Assembly: GCA_934130215.1 (NCBI GenBank)
Contig: CAKOXR010000011.1
Location: forward strand, 1 to 22,311
Reading direction: 5' to 3'
DNA from: an uncultured Bacilli bacterium
GTDB taxonomy: Bacteria; Bacillota_I; Bacilli_A; RF39; UBA660
Length of the DNA stretch: 22,311 bases
Shown here: piece after piece, positions 1 through 5,880 of the stretch
Position numbering within the stretch: position 1 is the first letter of the stretch
Layout: each line of letters starts with the position of its first letter
The notes under the pieces: generated by a model
What the model was told of the DNA's origin: nothing
Database searches by the model: none
The model's input: only the letters and a program-made list of their open reading frames with translations
Translations under genes and position numbers: made by a program

Positions 1-124
1 TGTCATCAGCTTTCGATTTTCCCTCTTTGTATTTACCAAAATCAGAAATACAAATATAATCATTATCATCTATGTTAGTAATATTTACTTTAATATTTTG
101 AACTTCTATTATTTTATTTGACAT
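1..124 (-). CDS. KilA-N domain protein, 5' part only (runs off the left edge)
   Basis: Only the first 41 codons are present; the gene continues beyond base 1. It starts at ATG 124-122 behind a strong GGAGGTG (130-136) with 5-base spacing. The visible protein begins MSNKIIEVQNIKVNIT and contains DNDYICISDFGKYKEG followed by KSKADD. This resembles the N-terminus of KilA-N domain proteins, where a short beta-rich stretch leads into a (D/N)YI-(S/C)-(L/I)-(S/T)-D-x-(A/G)-K-Y-K motif. KilA-N proteins are DNA-binding proteins common in phages and bacterial accessory regions. The family call rests on this short match by eye, and the catalytic or binding core lies outside the window. The gene diverges from the tracrRNA locus to its right, so the two may share a regulatory region. 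No promoter is convincing; a TTGAAA on the minus strand near 184 is possible. Confidence 0.6.
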   Translation of the reverse strand, partial: MSNKIIEVQNIKVNITNIDDNDYICISDFGKYKEGKSKADD

Positions 125-180
125 ATATTCACCTCCAATTTATCAAATTACAAAAGATAAAATTTTGAATAAATGTTGAT

Positions 181-209
181 TTTTCAATGGTTTTGGCTAG
201 TGTTAAAAT
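181..209 (+). promoter_or_regulatory. Candidate promoter for the tracrRNA
   Basis: On the plus strand TTTTCA (181-186, 4 of 6 to consensus) is followed after 17 bases by TAAAAT (204-209). The -10 is preceded by TGT, which gives an extended -10. It would start a transcript near 216 that runs through the repeat copy at 221-249, the 30-base spacer-like segment and the tracrRNA body to the terminator at 364. It overlaps a repeat-like stretch at 190-209, so the match could be fortuitous. Confidence 0.35.
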
Positions 210-213
210 AATT

Positions 214-317
214 CTTACTTTCCCATTCAATATGATATAGGTCTAAAACAACTTCTGATACTTCTGCATCACATTTCATGTTTTAATACCATTCAATATG
301 ACATAGAGAGTTAAAAT
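214..317 (-). CRISPR. One-spacer type II CRISPR-like mini-array (two divergent repeats, one 30-base spacer)
   Basis: Read on the minus strand, the unit at 317-280 begins ATTTTAACTCTCTATG and ends GGTATTAAAAC. It is followed by 30 bases (279-250), then a second unit starting GTTTTAGACCTATATC at 249 and continuing through ATATTGAATGGG to about 221, or 214 at full 36-base length. The shared core ATATTGAATGG, the GTTTTAGA start and the AAAAC end are typical of Cas9-associated repeats, and 30 bases is the usual type II spacer length. The right-hand unit is also the anti-repeat of the tracrRNA on the other strand. The left-hand unit loses its expected TAAAAC end, as terminal degenerate repeats often do. 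No further repeat-spacer units are visible and no cas gene is in the window. It may be an array remnant, a solitary regulatory mini-array or a phage-derived repeat unit. Confidence 0.65.
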
Positions 318-364
318 AAAGCCTTTGGCCTAAATGAGTTGACCGTTAGATGGTCTTTTTTTTT
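280..364 (+). ncRNA. tracrRNA of a type II (Cas9) CRISPR system
   Basis: The anti-repeat at 280-317 (GTTTTAATACCATTCAATAT then GACATAGAGAGTTAAAAT) resembles the anti-repeat of the Streptococcus pyogenes tracrRNA (ACCATTC...CATAGCAAGTTAAAAT). It pairs with the repeat copy at 249-221: GUUUUA with UAAAAU as lower stem, an asymmetric bulge of about 3 by 5, then an upper duplex of about 18 positions with one A/C mismatch. Cas9 needs this stem-bulge-stem layout. Then comes AAAGCC TTT GGCC (318-330), a small nexus-like hairpin. Last is a terminal stem GACC/GGTC (341-344 with 352-355) followed by nine T (356-364), a Rho-independent terminator. The 5' end of the transcript is uncertain. A longer form from the candidate promoter at 181-209 would resemble a natural single-guide RNA. 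The partner Cas9 must be encoded elsewhere, if it exists. Confidence 0.8.
341..364 (+). terminator. Terminator of the tracrRNA
   Basis: Stem GACC (341-344) with GGTC (352-355), loop GTTAGAT, followed by nine T (356-364). It forms the last hairpin of the tracrRNA. Confidence 0.75.
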
Positions 365-440
365 ATACTCTCTTTCTCTTTCATTATACCAATTTTTATT
401 ACATTTGTATATATTTTTATAATAAACTTATAGTTTTTTT

Positions 441-480
441 AAATAAAAAAAATATTGTAGAATAGTTCTACAATATTTTT
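441..480 (-). terminator. Terminator of the HTH protein gene
   Basis: Perfect inverted repeat AATATTGTAGAA (451-462) / TTCTACAATATT (466-477), loop TAG, extendable by three A/T pairs (448-450 with 478-480). Read on the minus strand it is followed by TTTTTT ATTT (450-441). The stem overlaps the stop codon of the gene. Confidence 0.85.
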
Positions 481-1267
481 AATTTGTTACTTTTCTAGAT
501 TGGATTTCTGCTATTTTTTCTAATACTTCAGCAGCATTTCTTTCGTTAATTTCATTATAATTAAGTTCTTTTAATGCTTGTGCTTTAAAAGAATTAAGTT
601 CAGATGTACGACTCATTTTTTCTTCCATTTTATGCTCTATTTGATTAACAAATCTTTTATGAGATTCTGCTATTTTAGTTTCACTAACATTTTTATTAGA
701 ATATAAAGTCATTGCTGAAAATAAAATACTTTCAAATATAAATTGATCTTGTTCATTAAAAACAAATTCCATTGGTTTTGTGAAACCAGCTGCTTTAGAA
801 ACATATGCAAGCATATATTTTAACTCTTTTGATGTATCTATAGATTGCAAAAAATGATATAGATACTTTACTGTGTAATAGCCTTCTTCACTATCGTCAT
901 CATCGCCTTCTAATCTTTCTTTTAAAGCTTCAATAACATTTTTTAATAATTCTTTTTGGTTTTTACCCATTCCATTTAATAAACTATTACCATCATTTAT
1001 AGAACTAGCAGAATTACTTTCAAATAAACTATTAATTCTTGTTTCAACATCCATTATATAATCTGTATCAACTTTAATATTATCAATTTCATCAACAGAT
1101 TTAATTCCTAACAAATTTAATAATAAAACTTTCTTATCTTTAGGCCACTTATTTATATCATCCATTTCTAGATAATTATAAATCATTTGTCTTGAAACAC
1201 CAAGAAATTTAGCTAATTTAACTTTAGATATGCCAAGTTCATGTAAAATATCATTTAATTTGTTCAT
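479..1267 (-). CDS. HTH (XRE-like) DNA-binding domain protein, function unknown
   Basis: 262 residues. Residues 1-60 look like an XRE-type helix-turn-helix: ILHELGISKVKLAKFLGVSR then QMIYNYLEMDD, with the recognition helix around GVSRQMIYNYL. The remainder (about 65-262) is helical and charged, with an acidic patch GDDDDSEEG near 120-128 and a lysine/glutamate-rich helical tail. I do not recognise a known domain there. There is no signal peptide or membrane segment, so it is probably a cytoplasmic regulator. ATG 1267-1265 has GGAGGG (1276-1281) eight bases upstream. The gene is monocistronic, with its own strong promoter and terminator. It lies next to the tracrRNA locus and the KilA-N gene, which suggests an accessory or phage-like regulatory island beside the core gene mnmA. 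A repressor or a regulator of the neighbouring locus is possible, but nothing proves it. Confidence 0.75.
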   Translation of the reverse strand: MNKLNDILHELGISKVKLAKFLGVSRQMIYNYLEMDDINKWPKDKKVLLLNLLGIKSVDEIDNIKVDTDYIMDVETRINSLFESNSASSINDGNSLLNGMGKNQKELLKNVIEALKERLEGDDDDSEEGYYTVKYLYHFLQSIDTSKELKYMLAYVSKAAGFTKPMEFVFNEQDQFIFESILFSAMTLYSNKNVSETKIAESHKRFVNQIEHKMEEKMSRTSELNSFKAQALKELNYNEINERNAAEVLEKIAEIQSRKVTN

Positions 1268-1287
1268 ACTTCATACCCTCCAATATA

Positions 1288-1315
1288 ATTGTACCATAAT
1301 GTAATGAAATGTCAA
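1288..1315 (-). promoter_or_regulatory. Strong sigma-A promoter of the HTH gene
   Basis: On the minus strand a perfect TTGACA (1315-1310), a 16-base spacer and TACAAT (1293-1288). TGG sits directly before the -10, giving an extended -10. Within the -35/spacer part, bases 1312-1304 read ACATTTCAT. This nonamer is identical to the 3' end of the spacer-like segment of the tracrRNA locus (271-279). Confidence 0.8.
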
Positions 1316-1346
1316 GTAAAAGTAAATAAAAATTTTATTGTAAATT

Positions 1347-1372
1347 AAAAAAATATAGATTTATCTATATTT
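1347..1372 (-). terminator. Terminator of the spoIIM-mnmA unit
   Basis: Inverted repeat AAATATAGAT (1351-1360) / ATCTATATTT (1363-1372), with the minus-strand T tract from the A run at 1347-1353. The stem touches the mnmA stop codon (1373-1371). The loop is very short, so the innermost pairs probably open. Confidence 0.65.
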
Positions 1373-2477
1373 AAACATAATCAATTTTATTATTATCTGA
1401 ATCATATATTTCTTTAATAATACCACCTATTATACATTCATCATCTAAATAAAGAACACAAGCTTGACCAGGTGTTACTGCTTTTACTTTTTGAGGATAT
1501 AATACTTTTATATAATCTTGATAATATTCAACTGTAACTGGAATATCTGGTTGTCTATATCTAAATTTTGCTGTACAATTTATAGGCTTTTTTTCTGATA
1601 AATAATTTATATTTGTAATTAAAGCTGATGAAGAATATAAATATTTATTATTTTCTCCAAAAGCTACATATAAAATATTTTTTTCTAAATTCTTTCCTAC
1701 TACAAACATTTTATCTGTATTCCCACCAATATTTAAACCTTTTCTTTGACCAATTGTATAATACATTAAACCTATATGATCTCCTATTTTTTCGTTGGTT
1801 TCTATATTTACTACTATACCAGGTTTATTTGGTAAATAATTTGATAAAAATTGTTTGAAATTTCTTTCTCCTATAAAACATATACCAGTTGAATCTTTTT
1901 TCTTTGCAGTTATTAAATCATATTCGCTTGCTATTTTTCTAACTTCTGGTTTACAAATATTACCAAGTGGAAATAAAACGGTTTTAAATATATCTTTATT
2001 TACTTGAGATAGAAAATAACTTTGATCTTTATTTTGATCTAATGCTTTATAAAGTTTTCCATCAATACATCTAGCATAATGACCTGTTGCGATTTTTTCT
2101 GCACCTAATTTTATTGCTTCTTTAACAAACATATCAAATTTTATATATTTATTACACATTATATCAGGATTTGGGGTTCTGCCTTGTTTTAATTCCTCTA
2201 AAAAGTATGTAAATACATAATCCCAATATTCTTTTACAAAATCAATTCTATGAAGTGGTATTCCTATTTTATTACATACTTCAAGAGCATCATTATAATC
2301 TTGTTCTTGAGGACATATATTATTATTTAGATTAGGGTTTCCATTAAAATCATTATTTAAGGTACTGTCCCAATTTCTCATAAATAATCCAATTACATCA
2401 TATCCTTGGTTTTTAAGAAGTATTGCTGCAACACTACTATCTACTCCACCACTCATACCAATTACTACTTTTTCCAT
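1371..2477 (-). CDS. mnmA: tRNA-specific 2-thiouridylase MnmA
   Basis: 368 residues, normal length. MnmA adds sulfur to U34 of tRNA-Lys, -Glu and -Gln in the cytoplasm, using ATP and a persulfide. The N-terminal PP-loop SGGVDSS (residues 9-15) binds ATP. Cys108 in TPNPDIMCNKYIKF and Cys200 in STGICFIGERNF match the two catalytic cysteines of the family. The region YYTIGQRKGLNIGG and the C-terminal beta-barrel are also present. An in-frame GTG at 2486 precedes the chosen ATG (2477-2475), but that GTG lies inside the Shine-Dalgarno AGGTG (2488-2484), so the ATG is preferred. The stop of spoIIM is 28 bases upstream, so the two are probably co-transcribed. Confidence 0.95.
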   Translation of the reverse strand: MEKVVIGMSGGVDSSVAAILLKNQGYDVIGLFMRNWDSTLNNDFNGNPNLNNNICPQEQDYNDALEVCNKIGIPLHRIDFVKEYWDYVFTYFLEELKQGRTPNPDIMCNKYIKFDMFVKEAIKLGAEKIATGHYARCIDGKLYKALDQNKDQSYFLSQVNKDIFKTVLFPLGNICKPEVRKIASEYDLITAKKKDSTGICFIGERNFKQFLSNYLPNKPGIVVNIETNEKIGDHIGLMYYTIGQRKGLNIGGNTDKMFVVGKNLEKNILYVAFGENNKYLYSSSALITNINYLSEKKPINCTAKFRYRQPDIPVTVEYYQDYIKVLYPQKVKAVTPGQACVLYLDDECIIGGIIKEIYDSDNNKIDYV

Positions 2478-2505
2478 CACAATCACCTAGTGATATTATA
2501 CTATT

Positions 2506-3099
2506 TTATATTAATTTTAACAACAATTTTGGTAAAATTAATCCTTCATATAATGATAATATTAAAGAAATACCTATTATTATTAAATAAATAATTAAAT
2601 ATTTTTTTGTTATATTTTTAAAATTTATATTTTTTCCTTTAAATAAAGATATTATTAAATTACCTGATATTGATAAAGAAAATAATAATATTATACTATA
2701 TATTAATATATATATAATTCCTGTTGGTATAAAATATATAGTAGATGCTGTATAATAATTGGTTGTTTTTGTTAATAATAACATATATAAACCTGTAACA
2801 AAATTTTTTGTAAAAAATAATAATGTTCCTGTGAATAAACCTAATAAAGATAAACCACTTATAAATATTAGTGTTATTAAAATAGTATTAAATAAAAAAC
2901 TTTTAATAAATAAAATAAAATATTTTGTATTTTTTATATTTTCTATATATTTATTAATAAATTTAATACATTTTATTTTATCATTATATGAGATAAAAAA
3001 ATAAAAAAATATACCAGAAGCTAGTCCTACTAAAGATATTGTAAAAATAAAATATAATATTTTTTTGTTTTCTTTATAAAAATTAATTATCTTGTCCAC
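2506..3099 (-). CDS. spoIIM: Stage II sporulation protein M (SpoIIM)
   Basis: 197 residues, close to the usual length of about 210. A short cytoplasmic N-terminus (MDKIINFYKENKK) leads into the first membrane helix (LYFIFTISLVGLASGIFFYF). The family motif region FLFNTILITLIFISGLSLLG then GLFTGTLLFFTKNFVTG follows, then further membrane helices and a C-terminal helix before YEGLILPKLL. The pattern matches SpoIIM of Bacillus subtilis, where it works with SpoIID and SpoIIP in septal peptidoglycan hydrolysis and engulfment. The start is GTG 3099-3097 behind AGGTGA (3109-3104). The protein is extremely rich in Ile, Leu and Phe, partly reflecting the AT-rich genome. A broader SpoIIM/DUF95-like membrane protein outside sporulation is the alternative. 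Confidence 0.8.
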   Translation of the reverse strand: MDKIINFYKENKKILYFIFTISLVGLASGIFFYFFISYNDKIKCIKFINKYIENIKNTKYFILFIKSFLFNTILITLIFISGLSLLGLFTGTLLFFTKNFVTGLYMLLLTKTTNYYTASTIYFIPTGIIYILIYSIILLFSLSISGNLIISLFKGKNINFKNITKKYLIIYLIIIGISLILSLYEGLILPKLLLKLI

Positions 3100-3147
3100 T
3101 TAATCACCTAATTAATTTTATTAAAATAATCAAAATATATTCCTTTT

Positions 3148-3174
3148 TTGATTAAAATATTATATAATTATAAA
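3148..3174 (+). promoter_or_regulatory. Promoter-like region for the small membrane protein gene
   Basis: The divergent intergenic region holds TTGATT (3148-3153) followed by overlapping -10-like boxes TATAAT (3163-3168) and TATAAA (3169-3174). Spacing from TTGATT to TATAAA is 15 bases, which is short. TATAAT would need a different, poor -35 near 3140. The exact promoter is therefore uncertain. Confidence 0.35.
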
Positions 3175-3228
3175 TAGGTGTTGAGATTTATTTTCAACTT
3201 TATTAAAAAAGATGGAAAGGAATGTAAT

Positions 3229-3357
3229 ATGAAACAAAAAAATAAGCCACCTAAGAAAAAGTATAATGTAACTAAATTATTTGTTTGGATTATGTTAATT
3301 ATTATGGTAGCTTCAAGTGTTATTCCACTTGTTATATATGCTATTCAAGGAAGTTAA
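3229..3357 (+). CDS. Small single-pass membrane protein, 42 residues
   Basis: ATG 3229, TAA 3355-3357. GGAAAGG (3214-3220) lies 8 bases upstream. The protein begins MKQKNKPPKKKYNVTK, a basic cytoplasmic head, then one hydrophobic helix (LFVWIMLIIMVASSVIPLVI) and a short tail YAIQGS. It is the only convincing plus-strand protein gene in the window and has its own terminator directly behind the stop. Tiny proteins with a Lys-rich head and one helix (for example DUF4044-like) are common in Bacilli, and it may belong there, but I cannot confirm the family. A membrane role is inferred from the helix only. Confidence 0.7.
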   Translation: MKQKNKPPKKKYNVTKLFVWIMLIIMVASSVIPLVIYAIQGS

Positions 3358-3389
3358 AAGATATATTTAAAAAAATGTATCTTTTTTTT
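3357..3389 (+). terminator. Terminator of the small membrane protein gene
   Basis: AAAGATATAT (3357-3366) pairs with ATGTATCTTT (3375-3384) through ten pairs, one of them G-U, followed by a T run to 3389. Its right arm (3375-3381) is shared with the opposing mscL terminator. Confidence 0.75.
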
Positions 3390-3396
3390 GATACAT
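3367..3396 (-). terminator. Terminator of the lysM-phosphohexomutase-mscL operon
   Basis: ATGTATC (3375-3381) / GATACAT (3390-3396), with an eight-base loop. On the minus strand it is followed by TTTTTTT from the A run ending at 3375. It overlaps the plus-strand terminator and lies directly behind the mscL stop. Confidence 0.75.
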
Positions 3397-3798
3397 TTAT
3401 TTTGTTTTTAATAAATCTCTTATTTCTTCAAGTAGTAAAACTTCATCACTTTTTTTAGGTGGTTCAACTTTAGGTGCTGGTTTTTTCTCTTTTGCTTCTC
3501 TTATTTCATGAAATTTATTCATAAATTTTACTATTATAAATAAACAGAAAGCAGTTGCTAAGAAATTTATAATATTTTGTAAAAATGTTCCATATTTTAT
3601 AGCAGCATCTCCTAATTTAAGAGTTAAATTTGTAAAGTTTACTCCTCCTATTAATATACCTATAAATGGCATAAATACATCATCTACTAATGATTTAACT
3701 ATTGTATTGAATGCATTTCCTATAATTAACCCAACAGCTAGGTCTAATACATTTCCTCTTGATATGAATGTTTTAAATTCTTGTATAAATTTTTTCAT
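3397..3798 (-). CDS. mscL: Large-conductance mechanosensitive channel MscL
   Basis: 133 residues, typical length. MscL is a homopentameric membrane pore that opens on hypo-osmotic shock. The amphipathic N-terminus MKKFIQEFKTFISRGNVLDL leads into TM1 (AVGLIIGNAFNTIVKSLVDD then VFMPFIGILIGG), the most conserved part of the family. TM2 is FLQNIINFLATAFCLFIIVK FMNKF. The C-terminal cytoplasmic helix (EVLLLEEIRDLLKTK) is present. GGAGGAA precedes the ATG. The start overlaps the stop of the phosphohexomutase gene by four bases (ATGA), so translation is probably coupled. Confidence 0.97.
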   Translation of the reverse strand: MKKFIQEFKTFISRGNVLDLAVGLIIGNAFNTIVKSLVDDVFMPFIGILIGGVNFTNLTLKLGDAAIKYGTFLQNIINFLATAFCLFIIVKFMNKFHEIREAKEKKPAPKVEPPKKSDEVLLLEEIRDLLKTK

Positions 3799-5147
3799 TT
3801 TAATTCCTCCAATAAATTCATAAATTCTTCTTTTATTTGTTCTAATTGTTCTAATGTTTTTGCTTCAAATCTTAATGATAATCTAGGAGTTGTGTTTGAA
3901 CTTCTTATTAAAGCCCAACCGTTATCAAATTCAACTCTTATTCCATCAATATCTATATATTTATAATTTTGTTTGATTACATAATTTTTTATTTGGTTTA
4001 TTATTGTTTTTTTATTTTCTTCTTTTATATTTATAAATAATTCATCTGTTGAATAGTATTTATTAAAATCTTGTTGTAATTGTTCTAATGTTATATTATT
4101 TGTTAGTATTTCAATTACTCTTAATCCTGCATATAAACCATCATCAAAACCTAAAAATTTGTCTTTAAAGAATAAATGACCTGAATATTCTCCTCCAAAA
4201 TCATAATTTCCTGTTTGCATCATCATATTGGTATAAGATGCTCCTGTTCTATACATTGTTGGTTTAATATTTAATTTCTTTAATTCATCAATTAATGTAT
4301 TTGAGCATTTTACATCAAATAGTGCATTTCTATATTTTAAATTTTTGTCTAAATATTTATATATTATTGCCATTAATATATCAATTGGTATAGTGTTACC
4401 AAATTTATCAACTACCCCTACTCTATCAGCATCTCCATCTAGTGCAATACCAATATCAGCTTTTTCTTCTTTTACTTTATCTTCAAGCATTTTCATATTT
4501 GCTTTAACTGATGGATCTGGATGATGATTAGGGAATGTTCCATCACTTATATCATTTATATAAATTGCTTCAATTGGTGTTTTTTCTAAAACTTTTTTAA
4601 TTATTATAGATCCACTTCCATTTCCTGGATCAAATACTGCTTTTATTTTTTTTTGTCCAAAATTTAATGATTTTATTAAATAATTACTATATTCATTTTC
4701 TATATTAATGTATTTTATAGTTCCTATTCCTTTTTTAAATTTGCCTTCTTTAGTGTATTCATAAAATTTTTGTATTTCTTCTCCATAAGTATTACCTATT
4801 TCATTAAATGAAAATTTAAATCCATTATATTCTTTTGGATTATGGCTTGCTGTTATCATTATTCCAAATGGGATTTTAAGATATTTTCTTGCAAAGTATA
4901 GCATTGGTGTTGAAACTAGACCTATATCTATTATAGATATACCGGTACTTAATAATCCTTGTATTACCGTTTTATGAAGATTTGGACTTGATACTCTATT
5001 ATCACGACCAACTATAACTTGCATTCCATTTAATTCTTGAATTTTTGATCCATAACTTTGACCTATAAGATATCCGGTTTCATCATCTAGTGTTTCATTA
5101 TAAATTCCTCTTATATCGTATTCTCTAAATATTTCTTTTTTTAACAT
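3795..5147 (-). CDS. Phosphomannomutase / phosphoglucomutase (alpha-D-phosphohexomutase family)
   Basis: 450 residues, the normal four-domain length. It interconverts hexose 6- and 1-phosphates and so feeds nucleotide-sugar synthesis for wall polymers and glycans. Key sites: phosphoserine Ser101 in MITASHNPKEYNGFKF, the magnesium loop DGDADRVG (237-244), the sugar-specificity loop GGEYSGH (Glu320 and Ser322), and the phosphate-binding loop RSSNTTPRLSLRFEA near 417-431. The GEYSG motif is shared by bifunctional PMM/PGM enzymes, so substrate preference cannot be fixed. The ATG at 5147 follows AAGGAAA and lies inside the 3' end of the LysM gene (23-base overlap), which suggests coupled translation. 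Confidence 0.93.
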   Translation of the reverse strand: MLKKEIFREYDIRGIYNETLDDETGYLIGQSYGSKIQELNGMQVIVGRDNRVSSPNLHKTVIQGLLSTGISIIDIGLVSTPMLYFARKYLKIPFGIMITASHNPKEYNGFKFSFNEIGNTYGEEIQKFYEYTKEGKFKKGIGTIKYINIENEYSNYLIKSLNFGQKKIKAVFDPGNGSGSIIIKKVLEKTPIEAIYINDISDGTFPNHHPDPSVKANMKMLEDKVKEEKADIGIALDGDADRVGVVDKFGNTIPIDILMAIIYKYLDKNLKYRNALFDVKCSNTLIDELKKLNIKPTMYRTGASYTNMMMQTGNYDFGGEYSGHLFFKDKFLGFDDGLYAGLRVIEILTNNITLEQLQQDFNKYYSTDELFINIKEENKKTIINQIKNYVIKQNYKYIDIDGIRVEFDNGWALIRSSNTTPRLSLRFEAKTLEQLEQIKEEFMNLLEELK

Positions 5148-5793
5148 ATGTATTTCCTTCTTTTATTGTATTATATAGTTCAATTAATTTATTATATGAT
5201 GGTATATATATTACATCATTTTCTTTTATATTATTTGTTATACAGTTGTATTCTTTTAAAAGAAGACCAAAAAATGGTGTTCCATAATATATATTTGATA
5301 TTTGCTCTAATGTATCATCTTTTTTTACTATATACATTATTTCTTCAATTTCATTTAATTTATAAATTGATGGTATGTTTATTATTTGATTTATATAAAT
5401 CATATTTTTGTTTTCAATTCCATTATATATTGCAAGTTTATCTATATATTCATTTGTTCCATAAAATTCTTTTGTTATTTTACTTAATGTATCATTTTTT
5501 TTAACAATATATATTTGGTCTTTTACTATATCTTGATATTGTTTAATTACTTTTATATCAGGTATCTCTAGTAATTGTCCAGTTATTATATAGTTTGGAT
5601 CTTTAATATTATTATAATTAGCAAGAGCTTGTGCATATTTTGTTGTGTTATATGCTTTATTTGATATTTTTGATAATGTATCTCTTTTTTTAACTACATA
5701 TTCATAAGCTAAAGCATTTTGACTTAATTGTGAAAGTATAAGTGATGTTGCAATTAATTTTTTAAAATTTTTGTTTAATTTTAGATTCTTCAT
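5125..5793 (-). CDS. Secreted triple-LysM cell-wall-binding protein
   Basis: 222 residues. A signal peptide (KKLIATSLILSQLSQNALA, predicted cleavage after Ala29) is followed by three LysM repeats at about 31-78, 94-141 and 153-199. Each starts Y-(V/I)-V-K-K-x-D-T-L and ends (L/I)-x-I-P. LysM domains bind N-acetylglucosamine in peptidoglycan. No catalytic domain follows; only about 20 residues remain after the third repeat. It is therefore a pure wall-binding protein rather than a hydrolase. Start ATG 5793-5791 has AAGGAG six bases upstream and a good promoter. It is first in an operon with the phosphohexomutase gene and mscL. Possible roles are a spore or wall matrix protein or a peptidoglycan organiser; the sequence does not decide. 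Confidence 0.9.
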   Translation of the reverse strand: MKNLKLNKNFKKLIATSLILSQLSQNALAYEYVVKKRDTLSKISNKAYNTTKYAQALANYNNIKDPNYIITGQLLEIPDIKVIKQYQDIVKDQIYIVKKNDTLSKITKEFYGTNEYIDKLAIYNGIENKNMIYINQIINIPSIYKLNEIEEIMYIVKKDDTLEQISNIYYGTPFFGLLLKEYNCITNNIKENDVIYIPSYNKLIELYNTIKEGNTYVKKRNI

Positions 5794-5814
5794 AACATTC
5801 TCCTTATTAATTTA

Positions 5815-5843
5815 ATGTTATCATTTTTTTAATAATGTGTCAA
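5815..5843 (-). promoter_or_regulatory. Promoter of the lysM-phosphohexomutase-mscL operon
   Basis: On the minus strand a perfect TTGACA (5843-5838), a 17-base spacer and TAACAT (5820-5815), with TGA before the -10 (extended -10). The Shine-Dalgarno and LysM start follow within 25 bases. Confidence 0.8.
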
Positions 5844-5859
5844 TAAAATAGAGCATTTA

Positions 5860-5880
5860 AAAAGTAGGAAACCTTTTTTA
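5860..5880 (-). terminator. Weak terminator of the L,D-transpeptidase gene
   Basis: On the minus strand AAAAAG (5878-5873), loop GTTTCCTA, then CTTTTT (5864-5859 region). An inner AGG/CCT pairing is also possible. The T run is part of the stem. It lies at the stop codon of the gene. Confidence 0.5.

Noticed and set aside
125..213. Further CRISPR repeats continuing the array to the left
   Set aside because: No second ATATTGAATGG core at the expected spacing of about 66 bases; only the short GTTTT...AAAAT stretch at 190-209 was found.
1628..1858. Plus-strand reading frames opposite mnmA and other genes
   Set aside because: They lie fully antisense to well-recognised genes, lack Shine-Dalgarno sites and encode low-complexity Leu/Phe/Tyr-rich sequence.
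2484..2486. GTG start for mnmA three codons upstream
   Set aside because: This GTG is part of the Shine-Dalgarno AGGTG that serves the ATG at 2477; similar cases at 14155 and 21641 were treated the same way.
5125..5793. LysM protein as a peptidoglycan hydrolase
   Set aside because: Three LysM repeats fill the mature protein; there is no NlpC/P60, amidase or other catalytic motif.
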